Below, piece after piece: positions 1 through 8,598 of a DNA stretch of 64,000 bases. How positions within the stretch are numbered: the stretch's first letter is position 1; each line of letters opens with the position of its first letter. The notes below the pieces were generated by a model. That model was not told the origin of the DNA, did not search any database, and saw only the letters and a program-made list of their open reading frames with translations. The stretch is taken from the NCBI RefSeq assembly GCF_020172685.1, contig NZ_CP083986.1:88456-152455 (forward strand), written 5' to 3'. The position numbers and the translations under genes are program-made. This DNA comes from [Mycobacterium] nativiensis (GTDB lineage Bacteria > Actinomycetota > Actinomycetes > Mycobacteriales > Mycobacteriaceae).

Positions 1-797
1 AGTTCTACGCCACCATGACGATCGTGAAGGCGTTCCTGACTCAGAACGCGGACTCACTGGTCAGCACTATCAGCAACACGGAACAGGTGACCACCGCGAT
101 CACCCAGCCGGAGGCGCTGGAGGGATTCGAGACCGCCCTGCATGTGCTGCCGAACGTGCTGGCCGCAGTGGGCGAGATCTACCACCCGGCGCAGGGTGCG
201 GTCACCGGGTTCCCGGTGCTGGTGAACTTCGCCAACCCGATGGAATTCATCTGCAGCGCCATTCAGGCCGGCAGCCGGCTGGGCTACCAGGACTCCGCCG
301 AACTGTGCGCGGAGTACCTGGCGCCGGTGGCCGACGCGATCAAGTTCAACTACCTGCCGTTCGGTATCAATATCTGGACCAGCGCGTACACCACGCCGAA
401 GCAGATCGCCTACTCCGAGCCGCGGCTGCAGCCGCCCCCGGGATATAAGGACACCACCGTCCCGGGTATCTGGGTGCCGGACACCCCGCTGTCGCACAAG
501 AACTCGCAGCCCGGCTGGATCACCGCGCCGGGGATGCAGGGAGTGGAGCCCGGCCACGACACCGCGCGACTGCTCACCCCGGAGTCGCTGGCGCAGTTGA
601 TGGGCGGCCCCGACCCGGCGCCGGTGAATTCGCAGTACCAGACACCGCCTGGTCCGCCGAACGCCTACGACGAAGCCCCCGGCCCGCTGCCGTTCGTCGG
701 CCAGCCGCCTGGGGTGGGCCCGATCGCGCCGCCCCCGCCGGGTCCTAACGTGATCCCCGGCCCGGTGGCGCCGCTTCCCCCGCGAGGTCAAGGCTGA
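1..797 (+). CDS. mce1D: MceD (Mce1D-type), C-terminal part; 5' end outside window
   Basis: C-terminal part of a Mce-family protein, read from base 3; no start codon is needed because the frame is open to the window edge. Mce A-F proteins form the periplasmic lipid-channel part of the Mce importer, fed by the YrbE permeases. What is visible is the helical tail, followed by a Pro/Gly-rich C-terminus from about 70 residues before the stop. The MCE domain itself lies upstream of the window. It is assigned as the D subunit because it directly precedes the lipoprotein subunit E and overlaps it (TGATG). The order D-E-F followed by four accessory genes matches mce1. The family and subunit are secure; the mce1 number is inferred from the downstream genes. 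Confidence 0.85.
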   Translation, partial: FYATMTIVKAFLTQNADSLVSTISNTEQVTTAITQPEALEGFETALHVLPNVLAAVGEIYHPAQGAVTGFPVLVNFANPMEFICSAIQAGSRLGYQDSAELCAEYLAPVADAIKFNYLPFGINIWTSAYTTPKQIAYSEPRLQPPPGYKDTTVPGIWVPDTPLSHKNSQPGWITAPGMQGVEPGHDTARLLTPESLAQLMGGPDPAPVNSQYQTPPGPPNAYDEAPGPLPFVGQPPGVGPIAPPPPGPNVIPGPVAPLPPRGQG

Positions 798-1960
798 TGA
801 GAAGGATGACAGCGATGAAGACGGTCAGCCGGCGCGGCTGGCAGGCGTTGGTGCTGCTGATGGCGGCCCTGACCCTGACCTCGTGCACCAGCTGGCGCGG
901 TATCGCCAACGTGCCACTGCCGGGCGGGCCCGGTAGCGGCGGCTACACCGTGTACGTCCAGGTACCCGACACGCTGGCGCTCAGCGGTAACAGCCGGGTC
1001 CTGGTCGCCGACGTCTTCGTCGGTGCGGTCGAGCGGATCGAGCTGAACAACTGGGTCGCGACCCTGCGGCTCAAGCTCAACAAGGACGTCCACCTGCCGC
1101 GCAACGCCACGGCGAAGATCGGCCAGACCAGCTTGCTGGGTTCGCAGCACATCGAGTTGTCCTCGCCACCGGACCCGGTGGGCGAACTGCGCAACGGCGA
1201 CACGATCGGGATGAGCAACTCGACGTCGTACCCGACCATCGAGCGGACGCTGGCCGGCCTGGCGCTGCTGCTGCAGCGCGGGGGGTTGTCCGACCTGGAC
1301 ACCATCACCACGGAGTTCGCCGCCCTGTCCAACGGGCGGGCGGACCAGATCCGCGGCTTCCTGACCAAGTTGGACACGTTCGTCGGCAACCTCAACGACC
1401 AGCGTGAGGACATCACCCGGGCGATCGACTCCACCAACCGGCTGCTGGGCTACTTCAGTGCGCACAACGATGCCATCGAGAGGGCCCTGACCGACTTCCC
1501 GCCGCTGTTCAAGTACTTCAACACCCAGCAGGCGATCTTCATCAACGCCGTGGACGCGCTGGGCCAGATGGGCACGCAGGTCAACGAGCAGATCGCACCC
1601 GCGCGCTCCGACCTCAACAAGGTGCTGACGTCGTTCCAGTGCCCGGCGCGGGAGCTGCGCAAGGCCTCGCCGCATCTGCCGGACCTGATGCAGGTGATGA
1701 TCACCGCGCCGTACCACGTCGATGGTGCGTTCAAGGCGGTGCGCGGAGACTTCATCAACACCTCGCTGGTGGTCGACCTGACCTACGCCTCGATCGACAA
1801 CGCGATCCTGACGGGGACCGGGTTCTCCGGAATGCTGCGGGCGCTGGAGCAGTCCTTCGGGCACGACCCCGAGAAGATGATCCCGGACGTCCGGTACACG
1901 CCGAACCCCGCTACCGCACCCGGTGGCCCGTATGTCGAAAGGGCTGACCGGAATTGCTGA
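797..1960 (+). CDS. lprK: MceE lipoprotein (LprK-like)
   Basis: Lipid-anchored E subunit of the Mce1 transporter, 387 aa (LprK of M. tuberculosis is about 390). The N-terminus carries a signal sequence ending in a lipobox, LTSC, with the acylated Cys at residue 30. The MCE domain follows at about residues 45-125 and a long helical region completes the protein. The family role is to help form the tunnel that carries fatty or mycolic acids across the periplasm. The ATG at 797 overlaps the mceD stop; in-frame ATGs at 806 and 815 are alternatives. The stop overlaps the TTG start of mceF, so translation is coupled. Confidence 0.92.
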   Translation: MRRMTAMKTVSRRGWQALVLLMAALTLTSCTSWRGIANVPLPGGPGSGGYTVYVQVPDTLALSGNSRVLVADVFVGAVERIELNNWVATLRLKLNKDVHLPRNATAKIGQTSLLGSQHIELSSPPDPVGELRNGDTIGMSNSTSYPTIERTLAGLALLLQRGGLSDLDTITTEFAALSNGRADQIRGFLTKLDTFVGNLNDQREDITRAIDSTNRLLGYFSAHNDAIERALTDFPPLFKYFNTQQAIFINAVDALGQMGTQVNEQIAPARSDLNKVLTSFQCPARELRKASPHLPDLMQVMITAPYHVDGAFKAVRGDFINTSLVVDLTYASIDNAILTGTGFSGMLRALEQSFGHDPEKMIPDVRYTPNPATAPGGPYVERADRNC

Positions 1961-3546
1961 AACCACAGATCAAGCGTCAACTGGTCGTCTTCAGCGTCCT
2001 GACCGCGGCGGCGTTGATGGTGTTGGGGGTCTACTACCTGCGGCTGCCGACCCTGGCGGGTCTGGGCCAGTACACCCTCCAGGCGGATCTGCCGGAGGCG
2101 GGCGGTCTGTACAAGACCGCGAACGTCACCTACCGCGGCACCATCATCGGCAGGGTCACCGCCGTCGAACCGACCGAGACCGGCGCCCACGCGACGTTCC
2201 AGATCTCCAGCAAGTACAAGATCCCGGCCGACGCCACCGCCAACGTGCATTCGGTGTCGGCGATCGGTGAGCAATACCTGGATCTGGTATCGACCGGTAA
2301 CCCCGGCCAGTACCTCAAGAAGGGCCAGACGATCACCAAGGGCACGGTGCCATCGGCGATCGGCCCGGCGCTGGACGCCGCCAACCGCGGATTGGCCGCC
2401 CTGCCGGTCGGCAAGATCTCGGCGGCACTCGACGAGACGGCTACCGCCGTGGGCGGGTTGGGGCCCGCACTGCAGCGGCTGGTGGATTCGACGCAGCTGG
2501 TGGTCGGTGACTTCAAGGCGAACCTCGCCGATGTCGACGACATCGTGGAGAAGTCCGTTCCGATCATCGAGAGCCAGGTCAATTCCGGCGACGCCATCCA
2601 CACCTGGGCCCGCAACCTCAACATCCTGTCCGGCCAGGCGGCCAGCCGGGACGAGACGGTGAAGCACATCATCACGGATCTGCCGCCGCTGATCGATCAG
2701 GTGCACACGGTGTTCAGCGACACCAAGGACACGCTGCCGCAGCTGATGGCGAACATGGCGATCCTGACCGAGATGGGCAAGCGCTACAACCGCAACACCG
2801 AGCAGGTCTTGGTGTTCCTGCCGCAGGCCGGTTCGATCATCCAGACCGTCAGCTCGACATTCCCGGGACGCGCGTCCCTGGACGTGGCGCTGGGTGCGTT
2901 CCCGGGCCCAGTCTTCCCGGTGCCGATTCCGGGTCTGAGCCTGAACTACCCGCCGCCGTGTCTGACCGGCTACCTGCCGGCTTCGGAGTGGCGGGCGTTC
3001 GCCGACACCAGTCCGGCCGAACTCCCGGACGTGTCCTGCCGGATTCCGCAGGACACCCCGGCCAACAACGTTCGCGGTGTGCGCAACATCCCGTGTGTCG
3101 ACGTGCCGGGCAAGCGGGCCGCGACACCCAAGGAATGCCGCAGCGACAAGCCGTATGTCCCGCTGGGCACCAACCCCTGGTACGGCGACCCGAACCAGAT
3201 CCGGACCTGTCCGGCTCTGGGCGCGCGCTGTGACCAGCCGGTCGAGCCGGGGCACGTGATCCCGGCGCCGTCGGTCAACACCGGCCTCAACCCGCTGCCC
3301 GCCGACATGGTGCCGGCGTCGCCGCCGCCGCTGAACGATCCGTTGTCGCGGCCGGGTACGGGTAGCGTGCAGTGCAACGGGCAACAGCCCAACCCCTGCG
3401 TCTACACCCCAGGTGGGGGAGCAACCGGGATCTACAATCCGCAGAGTGGCCACGCGGTGGGGCCAGACGGCGTCGAATACTCCGTCGAGAACTCGATGAA
3501 CTTAGGAGACGACGGATGGAAGGGGATGCTGGCACCGTTCCGGTGA
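1954..3546 (+). CDS. mce1F: MceF (Mce1F)
   Basis: Last Mce subunit of the operon, 530 aa (Mce1F of M. tuberculosis is about 515). One N-terminal membrane anchor (about residues 10-30) is followed by an MCE domain (about 35-115), a long alpha-helical region, and a Cys/Pro-rich C-terminal extension from about residue 320. That extension has several Cys residues that could form disulfides outside the membrane. The start is TTG at 1954, inside the end of mceE, with no better ATG nearby; the first residues, LKPQIKRQL, precede the anchor as in homologues. The 3' end overlaps the next gene by 31 bp. Confidence 0.92.
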   Translation: MLKPQIKRQLVVFSVLTAAALMVLGVYYLRLPTLAGLGQYTLQADLPEAGGLYKTANVTYRGTIIGRVTAVEPTETGAHATFQISSKYKIPADATANVHSVSAIGEQYLDLVSTGNPGQYLKKGQTITKGTVPSAIGPALDAANRGLAALPVGKISAALDETATAVGGLGPALQRLVDSTQLVVGDFKANLADVDDIVEKSVPIIESQVNSGDAIHTWARNLNILSGQAASRDETVKHIITDLPPLIDQVHTVFSDTKDTLPQLMANMAILTEMGKRYNRNTEQVLVFLPQAGSIIQTVSSTFPGRASLDVALGAFPGPVFPVPIPGLSLNYPPPCLTGYLPASEWRAFADTSPAELPDVSCRIPQDTPANNVRGVRNIPCVDVPGKRAATPKECRSDKPYVPLGTNPWYGDPNQIRTCPALGARCDQPVEPGHVIPAPSVNTGLNPLPADMVPASPPPLNDPLSRPGTGSVQCNGQQPNPCVYTPGGGATGIYNPQSGHAVGPDGVEYSVENSMNLGDDGWKGMLAPFR

Positions 3547-4178
3547 GCACAGACCCGGACGAGGACCAGCAGTCCGCAGGTACCGAGGCCGACGACACCG
3601 CAGCAGTGGCGGGGGATGAGTCGGCCGAAGCCGCGGCGGCTGAGCACGATGAGCAGGCCGAGGCAACGGACTCGAACCCCTCACGGCTCGGCCGTCGGCA
3701 GCTGATCGGTATCTGCGCGTTGCTGATGTTGCTGGCCGCCGGACTGGTGGGTGCCGGTTACCTGGCGCTGCGCGACCATGCGGCCAGTCAGGTGATGGCC
3801 CGCGACAACGCCGAAGCCCTGGAAGCGGCCAAGTCGTGTGTCCTGGCGACCCAGGCGCCCGACCCCGGCGACATGTCGCTGTCCCAGCAGAAGATGCTCA
3901 ACTGCGCGGCTGGGGAGTTCCGCACCCAGGCCGCGCTGTACGCCCAGATCCTTCCGCCCGCCTACCAGGCTGCGAAGGTGCACGTCGAGCTCACCGAGAT
4001 GGGTGCCGCGGTGGAGCGCAACAACCCGGACGGCTCGGTCGACATCCTGGTGGCCTTCCGGATCAAGGTCGACAACATCGAGGCCCAGGGCAGAGAGGCC
4101 GGTTACCGGCTGCGCGCCCAGATGGTCCGCGAAGACGGCCAGTACCGGATCAGCAAACTCGATCAGGTGGCCCGGTGA
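3516..4178 (+). CDS. Mce-associated membrane protein (Rv0175/Mam1A-like)
   Basis: 220-aa accessory protein of the mce1 operon. It has an acidic, low-complexity cytoplasmic N-terminus (about 1-60, rich in Asp, Glu and Ala), one transmembrane helix (about 65-90) and a compact alpha+beta extracytoplasmic domain typical of Mce-associated proteins. Members of this family are thought to stabilise the Mce complex; the molecular role is not settled. The ATG at 3516 has an AGGAG at 3504-3508 and lies inside the end of mceF, so an upstream in-frame extension to 3372 is not credible. Its length agrees with Rv0175 (about 213 aa). Confidence 0.88.
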   Translation: MEGDAGTVPVSTDPDEDQQSAGTEADDTAAVAGDESAEAAAAEHDEQAEATDSNPSRLGRRQLIGICALLMLLAAGLVGAGYLALRDHAASQVMARDNAEALEAAKSCVLATQAPDPGDMSLSQQKMLNCAAGEFRTQAALYAQILPPAYQAAKVHVELTEMGAAVERNNPDGSVDILVAFRIKVDNIEAQGREAGYRLRAQMVREDGQYRISKLDQVAR

Positions 4179-5131
4179 CGCAAGCAGTGAGCGACGTGCC
4201 GGCCGGCGCGCCGGCGGCGTGGCGCACCCGAGTCATCGCGCTGGGGATCGATCTGCTGCCCGGTGCGGTGGTGGTCGTGACGACGGCGATGGCGGCGATG
4301 TGCTTCCCGAGCGGCGGCGTGTGGTGGTGGCTGGCCATGACCATCACCGGGGCGGTGATCCTGGCGACCGCCGTCAACCGGGTGCTGCTGCCGGTGATCA
4401 CCGGTTGGAGCTTGGGGCGCGCGTTCACCGGAATCGAAGTGGTGCGCGGCGGTGAAGGATCGGTTCCGGCCGTCGGCGCGGCGCGGCTGTTGCTGCGCGA
4501 ACTCGCGCATCTGCTCGACACCGTGCCGGTCTTCCTGGGCTGGCTCTGGCCGCTGCGGGACCGGCGCGGGCGGACCATCGCCGACGTGGTGACGCGCACC
4601 GAGGTTCGACCGGCGGCGTCGAGGCAGCAACCGGCCAACATCCGGGTCATGACGATGGCGGTCTTCGTGGCCGCGGCCGTGCTGAGCCTGTCCGGTGCCG
4701 CCGCGGCATACCTGGTGGTGTTCCAGCGTGACCACAACTCGGATGTGGCTCGCACCCAGATCACCCGGCAGGGCCCGAAGATCGTGGCGGACATGCTGTC
4801 CTACGATCCTGCGACCTTGGACGCCGATTTCGGCCGTGCGCAGTCCTTGGCCACCGAGCGCTATCGCGAGCAGCTGGTGCCCCAGCAGGACGCGATCCGC
4901 AACGGCGAGCCGGCGCCGAACTTCTACCGGGTGACCGATGCCGCGGTGCTCGACGCGGCGCCGCACCGCGCGACGATGATGATGTTCCTGCAGGGCCAGC
5001 GCGGAACGGCAGGCAAGGAGCGTCTGATCAGCGCCACCGTGCGGGTGGTGTTCACGGAGGCCTCGGGTGACTGGCGCGTCGACGATCTGTCGGTGGTCAG
5101 CAAGCCGCTGCCCGCCGAGGGGGGCAGATGA
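4175..5131 (+). CDS. RDD-domain / Mce-associated fusion protein (Rv0176-like)
   Basis: 318-aa membrane protein with two parts. Residues about 10-145 form an RDD-type multi-helix membrane domain, including a GRAFTGIEVV stretch and an RRGRTIADVVTRT end. Residues about 155-318 are an Mce-associated module with its own transmembrane helix (about 155-180). Rv0176 in mce1 has the same architecture and length (about 322 aa), which is a main reason for naming this operon mce1. The start is GTG at 4175, which forms GTGA with the previous stop. The reading frame extends much further upstream, but that part is antisense-type noise inside the previous gene. The function is inferred to be an accessory role in lipid import. 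Confidence 0.87.
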   Translation: MTQAVSDVPAGAPAAWRTRVIALGIDLLPGAVVVVTTAMAAMCFPSGGVWWWLAMTITGAVILATAVNRVLLPVITGWSLGRAFTGIEVVRGGEGSVPAVGAARLLLRELAHLLDTVPVFLGWLWPLRDRRGRTIADVVTRTEVRPAASRQQPANIRVMTMAVFVAAAVLSLSGAAAAYLVVFQRDHNSDVARTQITRQGPKIVADMLSYDPATLDADFGRAQSLATERYREQLVPQQDAIRNGEPAPNFYRVTDAAVLDAAPHRATMMMFLQGQRGTAGKERLISATVRVVFTEASGDWRVDDLSVVSKPLPAEGGR

Positions 5132-5676
5132 GTCCGCGCCGACGCGTCCAGGACGACGACCAGCCGCTCTTCGCGGAGACCGATGTGGCGCCGAGCCGGC
5201 AGACCTCGAGGGTGATCGGCAGTGCACTGCTGGCCGCCACCGCCGCGATCGCGATCTGCGCCTGGACGCTGGTGACCCACGAACAGCACCGGCGGGCGGC
5301 CCTGAAGGATGTCGAGGCGCTCGCCGCCGTCGAATCCTTCATGACGATGTTCACCACGCCGGATCCCTTCCACGCCAACGACTACTTGGCGAATGTGCTC
5401 GAACACGCCACCGGGGATTTCGCCGAGCAATACCAGGAGAAGGCCAACCAGATCCTGATCGCGGTGGCGCGCAGTGAGCCGACCACCGGAACGGTGATCG
5501 CAGCCGGCGTCGAGCGCTGGAACGACGAGGGCAGTGTCAACATGCTGGTGGCCGTCGAGAACACCGGCAAGTCACCGGACGGAAAACGCGATGTCAAGGT
5601 CGCAACCCGATGGCTGGCGACGGCGCAGAAGGAAGGGGACCAGTGGAAGATCAGCAATCTGAGCCAGGTTCTGTGA
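5128..5676 (+). CDS. Mce-associated protein (Rv0177-like)
   Basis: 182 aa, with a short cytoplasmic tail, one transmembrane helix at about 28-48 and an NTF2-like/Mce-associated extracytoplasmic domain. The domain shows the family pattern: a helical pair, then a region with AAGVERWNDEGSVNMLVAV, then a terminal KISNLSQVL strand. The ATG overlaps the preceding TGA (ATGA), so it is translationally coupled to the RDD gene. Rv0177 is 184 aa. It is one of four successive accessory proteins presumed to assemble with the Mce1 complex at the inner membrane. Confidence 0.86.
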   Translation: MSPRRRVQDDDQPLFAETDVAPSRQTSRVIGSALLAATAAIAICAWTLVTHEQHRRAALKDVEALAAVESFMTMFTTPDPFHANDYLANVLEHATGDFAEQYQEKANQILIAVARSEPTTGTVIAAGVERWNDEGSVNMLVAVENTGKSPDGKRDVKVATRWLATAQKEGDQWKISNLSQVL

Positions 5677-6386
5677 CCGATCCCGCCGCTGAATCGAACG
5701 ACGACGTCGAGTCGGCGGCCGACGGGACCGACGTGGAGCTGGACGACGACACCGACGTCGAGGCCGACAGCGACACCGACGCGGGCGAGGCCGACGAAGT
5801 GACCGCCGCTGACGACGACGCTGCCGAAGGCGACGTCGAGACGGTGGCCGAGCAGCGCGCCGGGCGCCGGAAGCTCAGCCTGCGGTTCGCGGTCGGGGCG
5901 GCGGCTGCGCTGTTCATCGCAGCCGCGGCGTTCGCGGGGGCCGCAGCACAGCCGTATCTTCTCGACCGGGCCGAAGTGGCCACCAAAGTCGACATCGCCC
6001 GGACCGCGGCTCGGGCGATTCACACGCTGTGGAACTACACCCCGGAGAACATGGACACGCTCCCGGATCGGGCGGCGGTATATCTCAGCGGTGATCTGGA
6101 GTCCCAGTACCGCAAGTTCATCGACGCGATCGCCGAGAGCAACAAGCAGGCCAAGGTCACCGACAGCACCGAGATCGTCGGCGCCGCAGTCGAATCGCTG
6201 GATGGTCCCGAGGCCACCGTCCTGATCTACACCAACACCTCGGCCACCAGCGAGCTGAGCCCAGGCATTCCGCAGATCAAGTACCTGACCTATCGCCTGT
6301 ACATGAAGCGCGACCAGAACCGGTGGGTGGTCACGAGAATGCCCACCATCACGTCGCTGGACCTGACGCCGCGTCTGCAAAGCTGA
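5643..6386 (+). CDS. Mce-associated membrane protein (Rv0178-like)
   Basis: 247 aa. The N-terminus is very acidic (Asp/Glu/Thr-rich, about residues 5-75), followed by one transmembrane helix (about 85-108) and a C-terminal Mce-associated domain ending in a VVTRMPTITSLDLTP strand. The chosen start is GTG at 5643, preceded by GGAAGGGG at 5631-5638. A second GTG at 5673 overlaps the previous stop as GTGA and is a reasonable alternative. Rv0178 is about 244 aa, favouring the longer form. It is the last of the four accessory genes of mce1. Confidence 0.85.
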   Translation: MEDQQSEPGSVTDPAAESNDDVESAADGTDVELDDDTDVEADSDTDAGEADEVTAADDDAAEGDVETVAEQRAGRRKLSLRFAVGAAAALFIAAAAFAGAAAQPYLLDRAEVATKVDIARTAARAIHTLWNYTPENMDTLPDRAAVYLSGDLESQYRKFIDAIAESNKQAKVTDSTEIVGAAVESLDGPEATVLIYTNTSATSELSPGIPQIKYLTYRLYMKRDQNRWVVTRMPTITSLDLTPRLQS

Positions 6387-6390
6387 GCAC

Positions 6391-7056
6391 ATGGCCGTCA
6401 CCTCGCCGATCTCGCATCGGCGCACGGTGGCGGCCCTGATGCTGCTGACGTTCGCCACCGGCGTGATCGACGCGGTCAGCGTGCTGGTGCTGGGGCGGGT
6501 GTTCGTGGCGAACATGACCGGCAATGCGATCTTTCTCGGCTTTCTGTTCGTGCCACGTGGTGCCATCGACCTGGCCGGTGCCGCGGTTGCGGTCACGGGC
6601 TTCGTGGCCGGTGCGATCATCGGCGGACGCCTGGTGCGACGGCTGGGTCGACGTCCCCGAGTATGGGTCACTGCCGCACTGGGGACCGAGGTGGCGCTAC
6701 TGCTGGTGGTGGCCGCCCTCGCCGGTGCCGGTGTGCTGCGCTATTACGGCGCCACCAAGCTGGTCCTGATCGTCGGACTCGCGCTGGCGTTCGGTCTGCA
6801 GAATTCGACGGCACGCCAGTTCGGCATCCAGGAGCTCTACACCACCGTCCTCACCTCGACGATCGTTGGGATCGGGGTGGACAGCAGGCTGGCCGGCGGC
6901 ACCGGCCGCCGCGAAAAACTGCGCTATGGCGTGGTTTTCGTAATGATCCTGGGTGCAGTTGTCGGGGCGACGCTGTCGCGCGTCGTGGTGGCTCCGGTGA
7001 TCGCATTGGCGGCGGCCCTGGTCGCGGTGAGCCTGTTACTGTTCCGATTCGGCTGA
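6391..7056 (+). CDS. DUF1275 (YoaK-family) membrane protein
   Basis: 221-aa integral membrane protein with about six hydrophobic helices and the family signature near its start, in which an early helix runs into VLGRVFVANMTGNAIFLG. Another conserved stretch is LALAFGLQNSTARQFG in the fourth helix region. DUF1275 proteins are small membrane proteins of unknown function; transport has been suggested. It begins 4 bp after the mce1 accessory genes on the same strand, so it probably shares their transcript, although it is not a usual mce1 member. It is followed by a large hairpin and then genes on the opposite strand. Confidence 0.85.
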   Translation: MAVTSPISHRRTVAALMLLTFATGVIDAVSVLVLGRVFVANMTGNAIFLGFLFVPRGAIDLAGAAVAVTGFVAGAIIGGRLVRRLGRRPRVWVTAALGTEVALLLVVAALAGAGVLRYYGATKLVLIVGLALAFGLQNSTARQFGIQELYTTVLTSTIVGIGVDSRLAGGTGRREKLRYGVVFVMILGAVVGATLSRVVVAPVIALAAALVAVSLLLFRFG

Positions 7057-7070
7057 ACGAGTAACGACCT

Positions 7071-7130
7071 CGCGAGATTGCAACCATGCAGGAAAAATCG
7101 CGAAATCGCTTGCATGAGTGCAATCTCGCG
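7071..7130. terminator. Two-part long hairpin between convergent genes
   Basis: A perfect 12-bp inverted repeat (CGCGAGATTGCA at 7071-7082 and its complement at 7119-7130) encloses a second 5-bp repeat (ATGCA at 7086-7090, TGCAT at 7111-7115). The two stems are separated by symmetric 3-nt internal bulges. It sits between the convergent DUF1275 and MPT64-like genes, so a bidirectional terminator is the simplest reading. The roughly 20-nt terminal loop is larger than in a classical terminator and there is no T tract. Confidence 0.6.
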
Positions 7131-7147
7131 GCACAAAAGCCTCTCGC

Positions 7148-7936
7148 TCAACCGCCGTATTCCGGTCGCAGGATCGACCGCAGTGCCTCCAGCGGAATGT
7201 GCGCCTGGACGTTACCGCCGTCCATGAACCACTGCATCTGGTTGTACTGGATGGGGGAGTCGTGGCTGACCGGGTAGTCGGGCATGTACAGGATCAACTC
7301 GTCGGGGGTCAGCGCCCAGGACCGGTACCCGCCGGAGAACACGTTGTTCGGGGTGAAACGTTCCGGGACAAAAGGATAGTCACCGGGGCGGTGTTCCCAG
7401 AACGCCCGATCCAGGGCTTCGGAGATGTACGGCGCACCAAGCTGCGGGATCTCGGCGTACGGATCCACGCCGGGCTTGGCGATGTCGGCCAGCTGAAGTT
7501 GCCGGCCGCCGGCCATGTCGAAGGTGAAGGTGCGGTAGGCGTTGTTGATGTACGGACCGTCGGAATGGTAGTCCTCGTGGAAAACCACGGTCAGGGCATT
7601 GCCGTGCTGGAAGATCTCGAAATTCTCATTACCCCAGCTGTCGACCACCATCGAAGCGCCCTTGACGCGCCAGTTGGTGAATAACTTGGACAGGTAGTCG
7701 CGGATCGGTGGCCCGGCGACGGGGTGATCGACCAGATCCCCGGGCACCGCCATCCGGATGTAACGGGTGGCCAACCGTTCGGAGCGAACCTCGGTGGTGC
7801 AGTACTGCCCGTCCCAGCCGCCGCCCAGCCCACTGCAGAACGACGGCGCCGACGCACCAGCCGTCGGCGTGCCCACCGGAACCAGCCCGACCACTGCCGC
7901 CGCCGCGCCCGCCAAGATCAGCGGAATCGCCCGCAT
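7148..7936 (-). CDS. Secreted MPT64/DUF3298-like protein
   Basis: 262 aa with a clear Sec signal peptide (cleavage near TAGASA, about residue 30). The mature protein starts with two Cys residues spaced like those of MPT64 (FCSGLGGGWDGQYC), which form a disulfide in that antigen. The fold-level pattern resembles MPT64/RsiV-type DUF3298 proteins: a beta-rich N-terminal half, a VVFHEDYHSDG region and a C-terminal half ending in VQAHIPLEALRSIL. The biochemical function of the family is unknown. GGAGG lies just before the ATG. It is 10 bp downstream of the Mce-associated gene on the same strand and may be part of the mce transcript. Confidence 0.7.
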   Translation of the reverse strand: MRAIPLILAGAAAAVVGLVPVGTPTAGASAPSFCSGLGGGWDGQYCTTEVRSERLATRYIRMAVPGDLVDHPVAGPPIRDYLSKLFTNWRVKGASMVVDSWGNENFEIFQHGNALTVVFHEDYHSDGPYINNAYRTFTFDMAGGRQLQLADIAKPGVDPYAEIPQLGAPYISEALDRAFWEHRPGDYPFVPERFTPNNVFSGGYRSWALTPDELILYMPDYPVSHDSPIQYNQMQWFMDGGNVQAHIPLEALRSILRPEYGG

Positions 7937-7946
7937 CGCTTCCCTC

Positions 7947-8579
7947 CTACGGCAATTCGACTTTGCTCGCCAGCCAACGGCCGTCGACCTTCTGCATCGT
8001 CATCTTCATCCGGCTGCGGTCCACCCGCGGATCGGGCCGGGTGGTGTTGGTGACCGTCTGGTCGACCATCAGCAGAACCACCACCTTGCCGGTGGATTCG
8101 GACTGCACCGCCGAGTCCACGACCTTGCCCTGCGCCGAGGCCTTGTTTTCGATCAGCAGCTGACGCAGCTGGACACTGGCCTTGGTGTAGGTGTCCTTGA
8201 AGTCGCCGGTGGCGCCGTTGAGCACCGCGGCGAAGTCGTCGTCGACCCGGTTGGAGTCGATGCTGGTGAGCGCCTCGGCGTACTCCACCGCCGCGCGTTG
8301 ACCGGCCGCGGCGGCGGAGGCGACCCGGTGCTGCTGCCACAGTTGCCAGCCCAGCCCGCCGGCCACGCCGAATACGGCCACGAAAGCGGCGGCGACGCCG
8401 GCGATCGCAATCGTCTCGCGCCGCGACCGCGCCGAAGCCGGGGCGGTGGGTGTTTCGTCCGGGGCGGCCTCGGTGGAGTCCTCGGCCGACTCCTCGATGG
8501 CGGTCGACTCGGGCTCGTGCGCGCTCGACGGGGCGTCGTCGGGGGTGTCTTCGGTGGTCGATTCGTCGGCGGTGCTCAC
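7947..8579 (-). CDS. Mce-associated membrane protein of the second mce operon
   Basis: 210 aa. It has an acidic Thr/Ser/Glu-rich N-terminus (about 1-60), a transmembrane helix (about 65-87) and an Mce-associated domain with the stretch FAAVLNGATGDFKDTYTKAS and a terminal KVDGRWLASKVELP. The start is GTG at 8579, 8 nt after AAGGAG (8588-8593); a GTG 18 bp further upstream would overlap that ribosome-binding site. It follows mceF by 19 bp, so it is the operon's accessory gene. It is clearly paralogous to the gene at 18812-19423 on the other side of the operon. Confidence 0.87.
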   Translation of the reverse strand: MSTADESTTEDTPDDAPSSAHEPESTAIEESAEDSTEAAPDETPTAPASARSRRETIAIAGVAAAFVAVFGVAGGLGWQLWQQHRVASAAAAGQRAAVEYAEALTSIDSNRVDDDFAAVLNGATGDFKDTYTKASVQLRQLLIENKASAQGKVVDSAVQSESTGKVVVLLMVDQTVTNTTRPDPRVDRSRMKMTMQKVDGRWLASKVELP

Positions 8580-8598
8580 CGCGGCGTCTCCTTGCACA

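Noticed and set aside
1783..3453. Long minus-strand open frame antisense to mceF
   Set aside because: Arg/Val/Gly-rich composition from GC-rich antisense codons, no family pattern; MceF on the plus strand is clear.
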